A DNA stretch of 64,000 nucleotides, taken from Flammeovirga sp. OC4. GTDB lineage: Bacteria > Bacteroidota > Bacteroidia > Cytophagales > Flammeovirgaceae. Positions 1 to 8,804 of this stretch are shown here, one piece after another. Location: assembly GCF_000812565.1 (NCBI RefSeq), contig NZ_JTAM01000043.1:1-64000 (forward strand). Direction: 5' to 3'. A program made the position numbers and the translations under genes. The notes below the pieces were generated by a model. That model did not search any database, was not told the DNA's origin, and saw nothing but the letters and a program-made list of their open reading frames with translations. The stretch's first letter is position 1. The number at the start of each line of letters is the position of its first letter.

Positions 1-987
1 GTAATTCGTTGGTATTTTGAAAATGCTGTAAGTCAGTGGAACTTTTCCTGAAAAACCTTCTAAATCTCCAACAGTTGTCCAGCTAATTGAATCTTTCTGA
101 ACTGCTTTATTCCATTTGGATTTTGTTTTATCTAAAGTCACTGCCAAAATTTCAAAACCTTCCTTGTTATATTTATTATAAGCTTTTCGCAAGTTAGGAT
201 GCTCTCTTCTGCATGGTCCACACCCTGATGACCAAAAGTCTAACAGAACGTATTTCCCTTTATAGTCAGACAATGCAACTTCTTTCCCATTCATCATAGG
301 TAATTTAAAGTCCGGCGCCTTATCACCAACTTTTAATTTAACTGCATTCTCTAGAAAAAAGGCGATTGCTTTACTCCACTCATTGTTTTTTACCTTATCA
401 GTGAAATTACTATAAAGTGTTCTTGTAGTTTCTTTATCTAAATGGTGTTTTAGGAAATCTAAATAGTAAGCACTTAACTCATAATCTGGATGATCTCGGA
501 TGAACTTTTGTTCAACTTTCTTTTTCTCCTTTTGAAGTGCAAAGTATTTAACCTTCAAGTCTTTAATCTCACTTTTTTCTACTTTTTTACCCTTCTCATA
601 CAAACTTTTCATTTCTTTTTTTAAAGGAGAAGTAAGCTGAATATATTCATTCGCTTGTAGTTGAATTCGAGACCCCTTAATTTCAGAATCCTCGAAAGAA
701 GTCGATGCATCAAATGACATTATTGAATTTTCTACCCATAATGATCTAAAGTGCTCATACTTTTCTGTATGAATCGTCATTTTTTCAAACTCCCTGTCTA
801 TTTTTCCTGAAAAAGTAAACTTATCATCAAGTACTATTGTACTATCCAATGGTTTTCCTCTATTAGAAAGATAAATTTTTGTGCTATCGGACAAACCCGA
901 AGTTATTCCATTAATAGTAAACCCTTTCTCCTTGGGAGTTGTGCAACTAATGACTGTTAGCAATAGTATGATGATTAGTTTTTGCAT
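1..987 (-). CDS. TlpA-like thioredoxin-fold lipoprotein (3' end outside window)
   Basis: This is a periplasmic, membrane-anchored thiol:disulfide oxidoreductase of the TlpA/AhpC-TSA type common in Bacteroidota. The start is the ATG at 985-987. It gives a short hydrophobic signal ending in VISC, a lipobox with Cys15. The N-terminal part (about residues 25-120) looks like a DUF4369 domain and the middle is charged and helical. The thioredoxin domain begins near residue 235 with VGDKAPDFKLP and has the redox motif WSSGCGPCR with Cys256 and Cys259. 329 codons are visible and the C-terminus runs off the left edge, so this is a window truncation and not a damaged gene. It lies downstream of the sulfatase-GH78 gene on the same strand, 107 bp away, with a small hairpin between. 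The fold call is firm; the substrate is unknown. Confidence 0.88.
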   Translation of the reverse strand, partial: MQKLIIILLLTVISCTTPKEKGFTINGITSGLSDSTKIYLSNRGKPLDSTIVLDDKFTFSGKIDREFEKMTIHTEKYEHFRSLWVENSIMSFDASTSFEDSEIKGSRIQLQANEYIQLTSPLKKEMKSLYEKGKKVEKSEIKDLKVKYFALQKEKKKVEQKFIRDHPDYELSAYYLDFLKHHLDKETTRTLYSNFTDKVKNNEWSKAIAFFLENAVKLKVGDKAPDFKLPMMNGKEVALSDYKGKYVLLDFWSSGCGPCRREHPNLRKAYNKYNKEGFEILAVTLDKTKSKWNKAVQKDSISWTTVGDLEGFSGKVPLTYSIFKIPTNY

Positions 988-1043
988 CTTTATGAATTAT
1001 AATTAGTTATAAGTTCTTGGTATTTAACACACTGAAACAGGCA

Positions 1044-1069
1044 AAGGACGTTCTACTAAAAACGTCCTT
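1044..1069. repeat. GGACGT-type palindrome between two minus-strand genes
   Basis: AAGGACGTT (1044-1052) and AACGTCCTT (1061-1069) form a 9-bp perfect stem around an 8-nt loop. No T-run follows on the minus strand, so it is unlikely to be an efficient terminator. Related GGACGT hairpins occur near 11252, 15601 and 18533. Confidence 0.6.
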
Positions 1070-1094
1070 ACGCCCTTTATCAATTGTTATAAGA

Positions 1095-4000
1095 CTAGAA
1101 TGAATTCACTTTAATATTAATTTCATTCACTCCAGGCTCTAAACGGATGGAACCGAAAGACGTATCTACGGTCTCTCCATTTAGTGTGACAATATCTTCA
1201 GAAGAAAGATTTAATTTGAACTCTCCGACCATATTGGCTGGCAATTCAATTGCATATTTCTTTACTCTGTTACTTACCTTTTTGTAATGTCCTTTGATGG
1301 CTCCTTTTACAGTAGGTACTTCAATCGAACAATCTTTTAATGTGCTTAATTGAGGGTTGATTTCAACAGCTCCAAAACCTGGATTTTGTGGTTTAATACC
1401 CCACATTTCTTTCGGGATAATGTTGGCTGGTGCAGCACCCCAAGCGTGGTTCCAATCCGAGTTAGTTTTGTACTTCATATCCCACGCTTCCAATGTAATT
1501 GTAGAACCAATTTTGATCATGTTGTACCAGCTACGGTCATGCGTTGCGTTCATTAGAGATAATGCGTAATCTGCTTCTCCAGCCGCATAAAGTGCTTCTA
1601 ATAGATATTGTGCTCCATAAACACTACAAGCCATTCCTCTTGATTTTACATGTTCTACTACTGATTGTTTTCTGCTTTCAGGTACAACATCAAAAGCTAA
1701 CAAGAACATATTGGCGTGCAATGAACCGTGGTCCGTTCCTACTCCATCTACATAATATCCTTTCTCCTCATCATACAATTGTTCATTGATGGATTTCTTC
1801 ACTCGAATCGCTCTAAATTCAAAATCAATAGCTTCATCCGGCTTGTCCATAATACGGGCAAACTCTGCCATGATTTTCATATTGTGATAGTAGAATGCAT
1901 TCACAACCGTATTGATTCTCTTGAATACATAACCGTCACGCTCTCCTTGTTGAGCTCCGCCTTTTCCTCCGAAGTTCTTCGCTTTTGGAGGCCAATCCAC
2001 AATGTCTTTTAATCTTCTTTTAGTATCTGGGAAACCTAATCTCAATAGGAATTCGTCATTATGTGCTTCTGATTTTGTACTTACAAAACCGTCTTCTACT
2101 TCCAAATCCATTAGGGTTTTCACTTTCAGACGCTCATAGAAACGTTTAATTAATTCTGTGTTACCCGTGTACATATAATCTTGGTACATCATCATGGCTA
2201 CATGCTGTTGCCACTCCGTTGGCCAAGTCGGTTTGCTTTCAAAGAAATACTCAATTGTTTTTCTAGCAATCGCATATTCGTTGTCCATTGCATAATGACT
2301 TAATTGATTCAAATACGCATCGGCTTCATAAGGAATACGCTCTCTGTCTCCATCTACATAATACCCTGCAAAAGTGGTCGCTTTGATCGAATATTTACAT
2401 AAATCCCATACTTGATTCAACACTTCATCAGAACTTGAAAAAGTACTGCTATTCTCATCAAAATAGCCAAAATAGGCATGCTGTGTAAGGTCTTCTGTAT
2501 TGAAACCGTCTTTTGCTCCTTCCACTTCAACATATCTGAATGGCATCAAAACAGGGAAAGAATCTGGTAATGCAACCGCTAAATGATTTGTGTTACGTTC
2601 GTCTGCTTTGATTGGCACCTTGTATTCCGTTTGCTCTGGAGTGACATCCAAAAGTACTTCTTGGTAACGGATAGTTCCTCCAGGATTTTGATCAATACAT
2701 CCATCTGCTAATTTCTCTCCTAATCTGATGGTTAATTGATGCGGTGTAGTAGCATTGTACTTTAAGCTTAATGCAGCAAAAGCATCCTTACCAAAGTCCA
2801 TCAAATAGTAATCTTTACCCACTGATTTCGCCTCTAATGGTGCGATATTTTCAATTTGGAAAATATTAGATGAAGTAACATTTTCTTCTAGGCTACCTGT
2901 CTTGAATTCTTGAGTGTCAGAATACTCTGAGATGATATTGTTTTTATCGAAGATTCTTACTTTCCAGAAATACGATTGGTTTGGTGCTAATTCCTGAGCG
3001 ATTTCAATACCCGATGAAACATTGCTTCTCACGTTACCGCTGTCCCATACATCACCAATATTCATTCTTGATTTTTCACGAGAAGAAGAAACCAATATTT
3101 GATAACCTTTTTGCTTCCCTGCTTGTTGAGGAATCATCCAACCTAATTCCGGCTGTTTGTCTTCAATTAAAGTTTGAGAAGGTTCTCTAATTAATTCTAC
3201 ACTTAAACCTGTAGGTACTCCTGAGTATTGATCAGCATAACGCTCTCCTAACTCATCATTTTTTGCACGGAATTCTTCTAGTATCTTTCTATATTTTGAT
3301 TTCTTCGCTAGGTTTTTCGTCTCCCTAGGATCTTTTTTCAAATTGTATAATTCCTCTATCGACTTATCATTTACATATCGTAAATACTTCCACTCACTTG
3401 TTCTCACGCCTTCACTTGGAGGAATGTGATCAAACTCCCAAAGGTGTTCAACAAGTACCGTATCTCTATCAAAAGTTTCTGCTTCTCCATTAACGAAAGG
3501 CATCAAACTTTTACCATGCCAAGCTGATGGTACTTCTGCTCCTGCTAAATCTGCAAGCGTTGCTGTAATATCAATATTCAAAGCCATCTGATCAATGTCA
3601 TGATGTTCTTTTCCTCTTGGATCGAAAATGATCATCGGTACTCTAATCGAATTATCATACATCAACCATTTTCCTGAGATTTGACGCTCTCCTAAGAAGA
3701 AACCATTGTCACCCATCAAGATGATCACTGTGTTATCTGCGAGTCCTTTCTCTTCTAACTTCTTTCTGATTTTTGTAATTTCCTGGTCCACTCCATAGAT
3801 CATACGGTAGTATCCTTTGGTACTATGCTGATATTTCTCAGGTGTATCGTTTCTCCAAAACCATCTTGTTTTGTTGAAACCGTCCTTTACAATTTGAGGT
3901 AATGCTTCATAATATTTATCCTCTGAAAGTGCAGGCGCTGGCATTTCCATGTCTTGGTACAATTGATCTGGATCTTCTTGCCAGAAATACTGCTTTGGAG

Positions 4001-4640
4001 CGCCATCATGAGCGTGTGGTGCACTAAAGCAAAGTGATAGTGAAAAGGGTTGATTTTCAGGTACATTTTCTAAGAAATCCAATCCTTTTTGACCCGTGTA
4101 TCTTGTAAGGTGAACTGTATCGCCATCGATCGTTTTATTGTAATACCCTCTATAATCTTTGTATTTGTACTCACGATCATAATCCTCCATCTCATCAAAC
4201 ATCTTCTCCTTGCCGGCATATTTCACCCCAAATTTCCCAAAGAAACCTGTATAATAACCAGCCTCTTTTAAAACCAAAGGATAAGCATTTTCCATATACT
4301 GTTCTCTCATATCATCCGTTTGGAAAGTATAGCGGTGCGAACGCTCATGCACACCTGTGAAAATACTTGAACGGCTTGCGGAACAAATTGGAGTGGTCAC
4401 AATCGCATTTCTAAAATACGTTCCTTGTTCTGCCAACTTATCCATTTCTGGCGTAGTCGCATATTTATTTCCGGCATACCCCAACGCGTTCCAACGTTGA
4501 TCATCTGTTAGAATAAAAATGATATTGGGTTGATCTGATTTATTGGATTGTGCTTTTGCATTGAACCCTAATAGCATGGACCAAAAGCCCATTAATAATA
4601 ATCCCCTCTTAAAAAATTTCTTTCTCATATCTGTGTTCAT
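1095..4640 (-). CDS. Bifunctional S1 sulfatase / GH78-like alpha-L-rhamnosidase
   Basis: This is a two-enzyme fusion of 1181 residues. After a signal peptide (to about Ala30), residues 37-470 are an S1 formylglycine sulfatase: NIIFILTDDQ supplies the metal-binding aspartates and CSASR at 86-90 fits the C-x-A/P-x-R modification signature. Residues about 485-1160 look like a GH78 rhamnosidase: an Fn3-like N-terminal part with PELGW, a beta-sandwich, then an (alpha/alpha)6 barrel containing DGDRERIPYEAD (Glu767, Glu772) and the closing NPGFGAVEINPQ segment typical of the family. It probably removes sulfate from, and then releases, a rhamnose residue in the periplasm or at the surface. From memory, such S1-GH78 fusions are known in ulvan loci. 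It sits 8 bp downstream of the GH2 gene, so they are one operon. ATGs at residues 1 and 5 are both possible. Confidence 0.9.
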   Translation of the reverse strand: MNTDMRKKFFKRGLLLMGFWSMLLGFNAKAQSNKSDQPNIIFILTDDQRWNALGYAGNKYATTPEMDKLAEQGTYFRNAIVTTPICSASRSSIFTGVHERSHRYTFQTDDMREQYMENAYPLVLKEAGYYTGFFGKFGVKYAGKEKMFDEMEDYDREYKYKDYRGYYNKTIDGDTVHLTRYTGQKGLDFLENVPENQPFSLSLCFSAPHAHDGAPKQYFWQEDPDQLYQDMEMPAPALSEDKYYEALPQIVKDGFNKTRWFWRNDTPEKYQHSTKGYYRMIYGVDQEITKIRKKLEEKGLADNTVIILMGDNGFFLGERQISGKWLMYDNSIRVPMIIFDPRGKEHHDIDQMALNIDITATLADLAGAEVPSAWHGKSLMPFVNGEAETFDRDTVLVEHLWEFDHIPPSEGVRTSEWKYLRYVNDKSIEELYNLKKDPRETKNLAKKSKYRKILEEFRAKNDELGERYADQYSGVPTGLSVELIREPSQTLIEDKQPELGWMIPQQAGKQKGYQILVSSSREKSRMNIGDVWDSGNVRSNVSSGIEIAQELAPNQSYFWKVRIFDKNNIISEYSDTQEFKTGSLEENVTSSNIFQIENIAPLEAKSVGKDYYLMDFGKDAFAALSLKYNATTPHQLTIRLGEKLADGCIDQNPGGTIRYQEVLLDVTPEQTEYKVPIKADERNTNHLAVALPDSFPVLMPFRYVEVEGAKDGFNTEDLTQHAYFGYFDENSSTFSSSDEVLNQVWDLCKYSIKATTFAGYYVDGDRERIPYEADAYLNQLSHYAMDNEYAIARKTIEYFFESKPTWPTEWQQHVAMMMYQDYMYTGNTELIKRFYERLKVKTLMDLEVEDGFVSTKSEAHNDEFLLRLGFPDTKRRLKDIVDWPPKAKNFGGKGGAQQGERDGYVFKRINTVVNAFYYHNMKIMAEFARIMDKPDEAIDFEFRAIRVKKSINEQLYDEEKGYYVDGVGTDHGSLHANMFLLAFDVVPESRKQSVVEHVKSRGMACSVYGAQYLLEALYAAGEADYALSLMNATHDRSWYNMIKIGSTITLEAWDMKYKTNSDWNHAWGAAPANIIPKEMWGIKPQNPGFGAVEINPQLSTLKDCSIEVPTVKGAIKGHYKKVSNRVKKYAIELPANMVGEFKLNLSSEDIVTLNGETVDTSFGSIRLEPGVNEINIKVNSF

Positions 4641-4648
4641 TAATCTAG

Positions 4649-7627
4649 TTATTTTCCTTTTCCAAAAACAACATACATTCGGCTGTCTTCTGGAACTTCA
4701 CCATCACTATTCCCTGCCATGATGATACTTTCGCCTTTTTCCGCTTCACGCTTGTAGAGTGACATCTTGACTTTACCGAGTTTAAAAGTGTCTTTTGTTT
4801 TGGTAAAATCTTCTTTTAAAAATGCTGGAAGAGGTACTCTATCATCATGACCAACATAAATAGTCATCTTCTTACCTGCCACAAATTGCAGTTGATCTCT
4901 TGCCCAGTATTTAGCGTCTGAATTGGGCATTCTTATGTATTCTGAACCATGTAGGTATCTTGGAATGTGCGTATAGTTGTATTCTAGGTCTGTATAGGCT
5001 TTTTTGCCCCAGAAAGTATTTTTTCTAAGTAATGCTTCTGCATCTCCAGTGTAACTGAACTTCGTAAATAATGCACTCTTCAACCTATCTTTAGTGCCTT
5101 GTTCTGGAATGTTCGGAACATGAACCGGTAATGGTTCTTTGGAAGCGATTACCTCAAAAACTTGTGGATCTAGGAAAGCAATTCCATCTTTGAAATTGAT
5201 AGGTTTAGAAGTCAACTCAATTTCTGCTGATTCAATACCGTCCATCTTTGCAGTGACTGTTACTTTTCCGGCTTCAAGTAAAGACCTTACAGCTACTCTG
5301 TTGATACCGGCCTCCACATTGAGGTAAAGGTTATTGGTACTGTTTTCTAAACCACTATTATAGCCACCTCTCCAAATGCCTTTTCCTGAGAAAGTAAAGT
5401 CGACTTTTCCTTTTTCTAAAGGACAACGATTACCGTCTTTGTCCACCACTTCTACATCTATTAATGCAATATCAGATCCATCGGCCAACCAACCCTTTGG
5501 TCCAGTAATAGCCGTTAACTTTAAACCTACTGCCTTACCAGCGGTACTTTTTACTTGAGATATTTTTAACTTATCCTCTAGAAAAGCTTCTGCTTTAATC
5601 TCTCCTTCTTCCCATTGCACATTATCGAATTTGAAAACGTAACCGTTGTCTGGAATTGAATCTACTCCTATCAATTTATCATTGATATACAGCTTGACTT
5701 TTTCACAATTGGACATTACATAAATGGGTTTCTTTACCTCAGAAGTGTAATTCCAATGTCCAACAATATGTACTTGTGGTTCCGGTCTCCACATGGCTTT
5801 ACAAGCATAAAAGGCTTCTTTAGGTAAACGAACAGCATCTACCTCACCACTTGCTCTTGTCACTTCTGTCGGGCATCGTCCACCATGAGGACCATCTGTA
5901 AATACCCAATTGGCTCCTCCACTATGGTAAGGTTTTACACCCATCTTTTTCCACCAATGTTCTGCTTGTCTTACTGCAAAACGTTCAGAAGCCATCACAT
6001 AAGTATTTCTTTTAACATTAGGATGACTAAAATAATGATCATCAGGAGTGAATTTATCCCATGAACGACGAGGTGATTCATCTCTACAGTATTCACTTTC
6101 AATAATAGGTTTGTTCACCATTTCTCCTTCCCATCCTTCTGTACCGATTTCTATCGTAACATAGTCTTGAGAATGATCTGCAAGATCGGCACGTCTATTT
6201 CCCATCAGACGTTTTCCATTAGGATCATAAGTATTGATGATGTCTAAAATCTCTTCGTAATGCTCTTTTGTTTCGGCCCAGTTGCCTCCTTCCCAAATGA
6301 AAATAGAAGGGTGATTTTTATAATACACCACCATATCACGGAAAGCGTCAATTCGAATATCCCACGTTTCACCTTCGTCTTCTGACTCTCCAGCAACACC
6401 CGGCATTAGCGTAACAAAGCCGTATTTATCACCCATTGCTATTTCTGCTGGTGACCCTGCGCAATGTCCCCAACGTATAAAATTACCGCCTGCTTCATCC
6501 ATCAATTGATAGGTAAAATCCCTGAGCCAATCCGGTAAAGCCGCACCAAGTCCTGCCCAACTGTTTGTTGGTTTTTGTCCCCAACCGTGTAGTTTTACAT
6601 ATTCTCCATTATTGAAAAAACCTGAATCTGAGTTAAATTCAAAAGTCCTTATCCCTAGTGGAGATTCGTAAGTATCGAGTACTTTATTGCCCTGTTTGAT
6701 TACAGATAACACCTTGTACATATAAGGGTACCTTGTCGACCACAATTCAGGATTCTCCAAGACTACTTTACTTTGAATAGCTTTTTTGCCTTCTGCTTTT
6801 ATTTCTTCTTCTGAGTGAACAGCTGTAACCCACTTTCCTGTATTATCAAAAACGTGCGTCTCTATGGTAAATTTTTTATCGGTTTTAGTTTCGTTCTGGA
6901 TCTCCGCTTTTACGTTTACTTCCGCAGATTTCTCACTTATATTTTCAGCATAAACATAGGTCCCTACTGTTTTTAGATTATCAAATAACGGTAATGTTAC
7001 ATGCAGTTCGTTCATTACATGAAGAAATACATTTCTGTAAATCCCTCCATGCATAGGGTGCCAATGTTCGTGATTCCAAACCAACGGAAAGTTATCTCTG
7101 AAATGATCCCCTCTATCATTATTCACCTTAATGGCCAATACATTTTCTCCTTCTACTAAATAAGGTGTAAGGTCATAGCCAAATGGAATAAATCCCGTTT
7201 GATTCTTCCCTAAATATTTTCCATTTAAATAAACATCAGCGATCTGTCTTACCCCTTCAAATTCCACATATACTTTCTTTCCTTTATCTTTTGATGGGAC
7301 TTTGAAATGTTTTCTATACCAAACCGTCCCTCTCCACTGATCCGACTCTCCATCATGTTTTCCTTTGCTGAAATTATCAAAAGTATCGATATCGTTGAAA
7401 GTATGAGGACAGCTGATTGTGCTCCAATCGGAATCATCAAAAGCTATCTTTTCGGCATTTTCAGGGTTCGCCTTGATGAACTTCCAATCTACATTGAAGT
7501 TGTATTTACTACGTGGACTCTCAGGGATCTCACTCAGCTTAATATTTGTATTACAAGATGTAATTAAAGTAATAATTAATCCTAGAGTAATCAACCAACA
7601 TCTTATTCCATTTCTATTAAAATCCAT
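4649..7627 (-). CDS. GH2-family glycosidase lipoprotein with altered acid/base motif
   Basis: This is a large GH2-type enzyme. The ATG at 7627 is preferred over the one at 7663 because it gives a compact lipoprotein signal, LITSC with Cys25. The order is jelly-roll (about 40-205, including GTVWYRKHF and GGIYRNVFL), immunoglobulin-like domain (about 207-330), TIM barrel (about 335-640), then extra beta-domains to the end with Big_1-like features. The nucleophile position is well preserved as IIESEY (Glu512). Where GH2 enzymes normally have GNE for the acid/base, this protein reads WEGGNW (445-450), so the usual Glu is Trp; Glu446 is nearby. It may belong to a divergent GH2 branch or have changed specificity. 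It is the first gene of an operon with the sulfatase-GH78 gene. Family confidence is high; substrate is unknown. Confidence 0.87.
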   Translation of the reverse strand: MDFNRNGIRCWLITLGLIITLITSCNTNIKLSEIPESPRSKYNFNVDWKFIKANPENAEKIAFDDSDWSTISCPHTFNDIDTFDNFSKGKHDGESDQWRGTVWYRKHFKVPSKDKGKKVYVEFEGVRQIADVYLNGKYLGKNQTGFIPFGYDLTPYLVEGENVLAIKVNNDRGDHFRDNFPLVWNHEHWHPMHGGIYRNVFLHVMNELHVTLPLFDNLKTVGTYVYAENISEKSAEVNVKAEIQNETKTDKKFTIETHVFDNTGKWVTAVHSEEEIKAEGKKAIQSKVVLENPELWSTRYPYMYKVLSVIKQGNKVLDTYESPLGIRTFEFNSDSGFFNNGEYVKLHGWGQKPTNSWAGLGAALPDWLRDFTYQLMDEAGGNFIRWGHCAGSPAEIAMGDKYGFVTLMPGVAGESEDEGETWDIRIDAFRDMVVYYKNHPSIFIWEGGNWAETKEHYEEILDIINTYDPNGKRLMGNRRADLADHSQDYVTIEIGTEGWEGEMVNKPIIESEYCRDESPRRSWDKFTPDDHYFSHPNVKRNTYVMASERFAVRQAEHWWKKMGVKPYHSGGANWVFTDGPHGGRCPTEVTRASGEVDAVRLPKEAFYACKAMWRPEPQVHIVGHWNYTSEVKKPIYVMSNCEKVKLYINDKLIGVDSIPDNGYVFKFDNVQWEEGEIKAEAFLEDKLKISQVKSTAGKAVGLKLTAITGPKGWLADGSDIALIDVEVVDKDGNRCPLEKGKVDFTFSGKGIWRGGYNSGLENSTNNLYLNVEAGINRVAVRSLLEAGKVTVTAKMDGIESAEIELTSKPINFKDGIAFLDPQVFEVIASKEPLPVHVPNIPEQGTKDRLKSALFTKFSYTGDAEALLRKNTFWGKKAYTDLEYNYTHIPRYLHGSEYIRMPNSDAKYWARDQLQFVAGKKMTIYVGHDDRVPLPAFLKEDFTKTKDTFKLGKVKMSLYKREAEKGESIIMAGNSDGEVPEDSRMYVVFGKGK

Positions 7628-7770
7628 ATCAAAAAATTGAAAAAGTCTGAAATACCTTATCATAAATGATTGGATTAAAACTGTTCATTTTTGTCTAAAA
7701 AAAAATCCGTTTTGAATGTAGAATCGTCCAAGTAGCTGAAAAACAAGTGGTTTTTTGGCTTCTAATAAAA

Positions 7771-7812
7771 AACATCATTAACCCATGAATTAATTCATGG
7801 GTTAATGATGTT
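7771..7812. repeat. Perfect 42-bp palindrome
   Basis: The left arm at 7771-7791 (aacatcattaaccc...) is the exact reverse complement of 7792-7812, with no loop. It lies in the 344-bp gap between the divergent-looking GH2 start and the end of the LuxR-type gene. No T-run follows on either strand, so a cruciform, a binding site or a repeat relic is as likely as a terminator. The rest of this gap is the REP-like element at 7857-7952. Confidence 0.85.
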
Positions 7813-7856
7813 CGTATTAATGAGGTATTTCTGTTATTCTCAACCTTCAAGATCGC

Positions 7857-7952
7857 ATTATCACCTGTCCATAGTTTTAACTATTGCACCTGTAATATTG
7901 ATAAAACACAAAATATCGTGCACCATGGCTAAAGCCATGGGCAGGTGATAAA
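7857..7952. repeat. REP/BIME-like element, copy A1
   Basis: TTATCACCTG at the left and CAGGTGATAA at the right are inverted ends. Each end also carries its own small hairpin (ATAGTTTTAACTAT; CCATGGCTAAAGCCATGG). The same unit recurs near 50291, 54736 and 57368. The element is noncoding and lies just past the LuxR-type gene. Confidence 0.75.
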
Positions 7953-7971
7953 TACTCCAACACTCCTTCAT

Positions 7972-8664
7972 TTAAATCAACTGCATCGACAATGCTACCT
8001 GCACCGCCTCCGTTGTATTGCCCACATCCATTTTTGAGATGATATTCTGACGATGTGTATTTACAGTATTGACGGAGATGTTTAGCTTGTCTGAGATTTG
8101 TTTACTTAATAGACCACCACCAATTTCTTTTAGTACTTGAATTTCTCTTTTGGAGAGGTCATAGTTTTTCTGTTCTCTGGGGAATACTTTTACATCACCC
8201 GTTTCGGTATTGATGAGTTGGGCTGTACAGACTTTTGGGACGTTTGGCTGCATGGATTGATCCAAGATCCCCAAAGTGTATTTTAGGTTTTTCTGATCTT
8301 CGGTCATTTCTAGTACCAAATGCTTTTCAATCACCCATACATATTCCCCTTTTGCGTTTCTAATTCTGTATTCGGTAACATACTGTAGATTAAACAAGTC
8401 GATATCACCTTCGCTCATAAAATTCAAAAAATATCCACTCATATAATTGAGATGTTGGATATCTTCGGGATGTACTTCTTTATCCATAAAACCTTTTTGA
8501 AGGTCTTCATCGCTTTTAAAATCCCATCCAAAGATCTTTTCGTAGTTTTTGGAAATGTAAGGGTGATACTTGTTTTCATAATCAAAAATAGTGACACAAC
8601 TACCCAATTTCTCAATTTGCTTTACGGTTGTAAGATGTTGATTTATTGCCTTTTGCTGTTCCAT
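7972..8664 (-). CDS. PAS-like sensor with LuxR-type HTH, transcription regulator
   Basis: This 230-residue cytoplasmic protein has no signal peptide or membrane segment. Residues about 15-140 resemble a PAS fold: a segment near YHPYISKNYEKIFGWDFKSD, then YRIRNAKGEYVWVIEKHLVL, the usual PAS core strand followed by a PAC-like strand. Residues about 168-230 are a LuxR/GerE helix-turn-helix beginning LSKREIQVLKEI and containing SVNTVNTHRQNIISKM. It lacks a receiver domain, so it probably senses a small ligand, redox state or a partner directly. It is transcribed away from the TonB receptor gene that starts 141 bp upstream, which makes that receptor a natural candidate target; this is inference from position. 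Fold call strong, ligand unknown. Confidence 0.85.
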   Translation of the reverse strand: MEQQKAINQHLTTVKQIEKLGSCVTIFDYENKYHPYISKNYEKIFGWDFKSDEDLQKGFMDKEVHPEDIQHLNYMSGYFLNFMSEGDIDLFNLQYVTEYRIRNAKGEYVWVIEKHLVLEMTEDQKNLKYTLGILDQSMQPNVPKVCTAQLINTETGDVKVFPREQKNYDLSKREIQVLKEIGGGLLSKQISDKLNISVNTVNTHRQNIISKMDVGNTTEAVQVALSMQLI

Positions 8665-8804
8665 AAGTAAGTTATCTAATAGTTGAAGTTAATTGATGAG
8701 TATTCAAAAAATCATTATTTTTCAGTATTGAATCAGTAGTTAAAATACACTCTCTTTGTAAAAGGAAAAATACAATCATCATCATTTTAAAAAGAGATCA
8801 AAAC

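Noticed and set aside
7628-7663. Upstream ATG at 7663 for the GH2 gene
   Set aside because: It would add 12 residues before an otherwise ideal lipoprotein signal starting at 7627.
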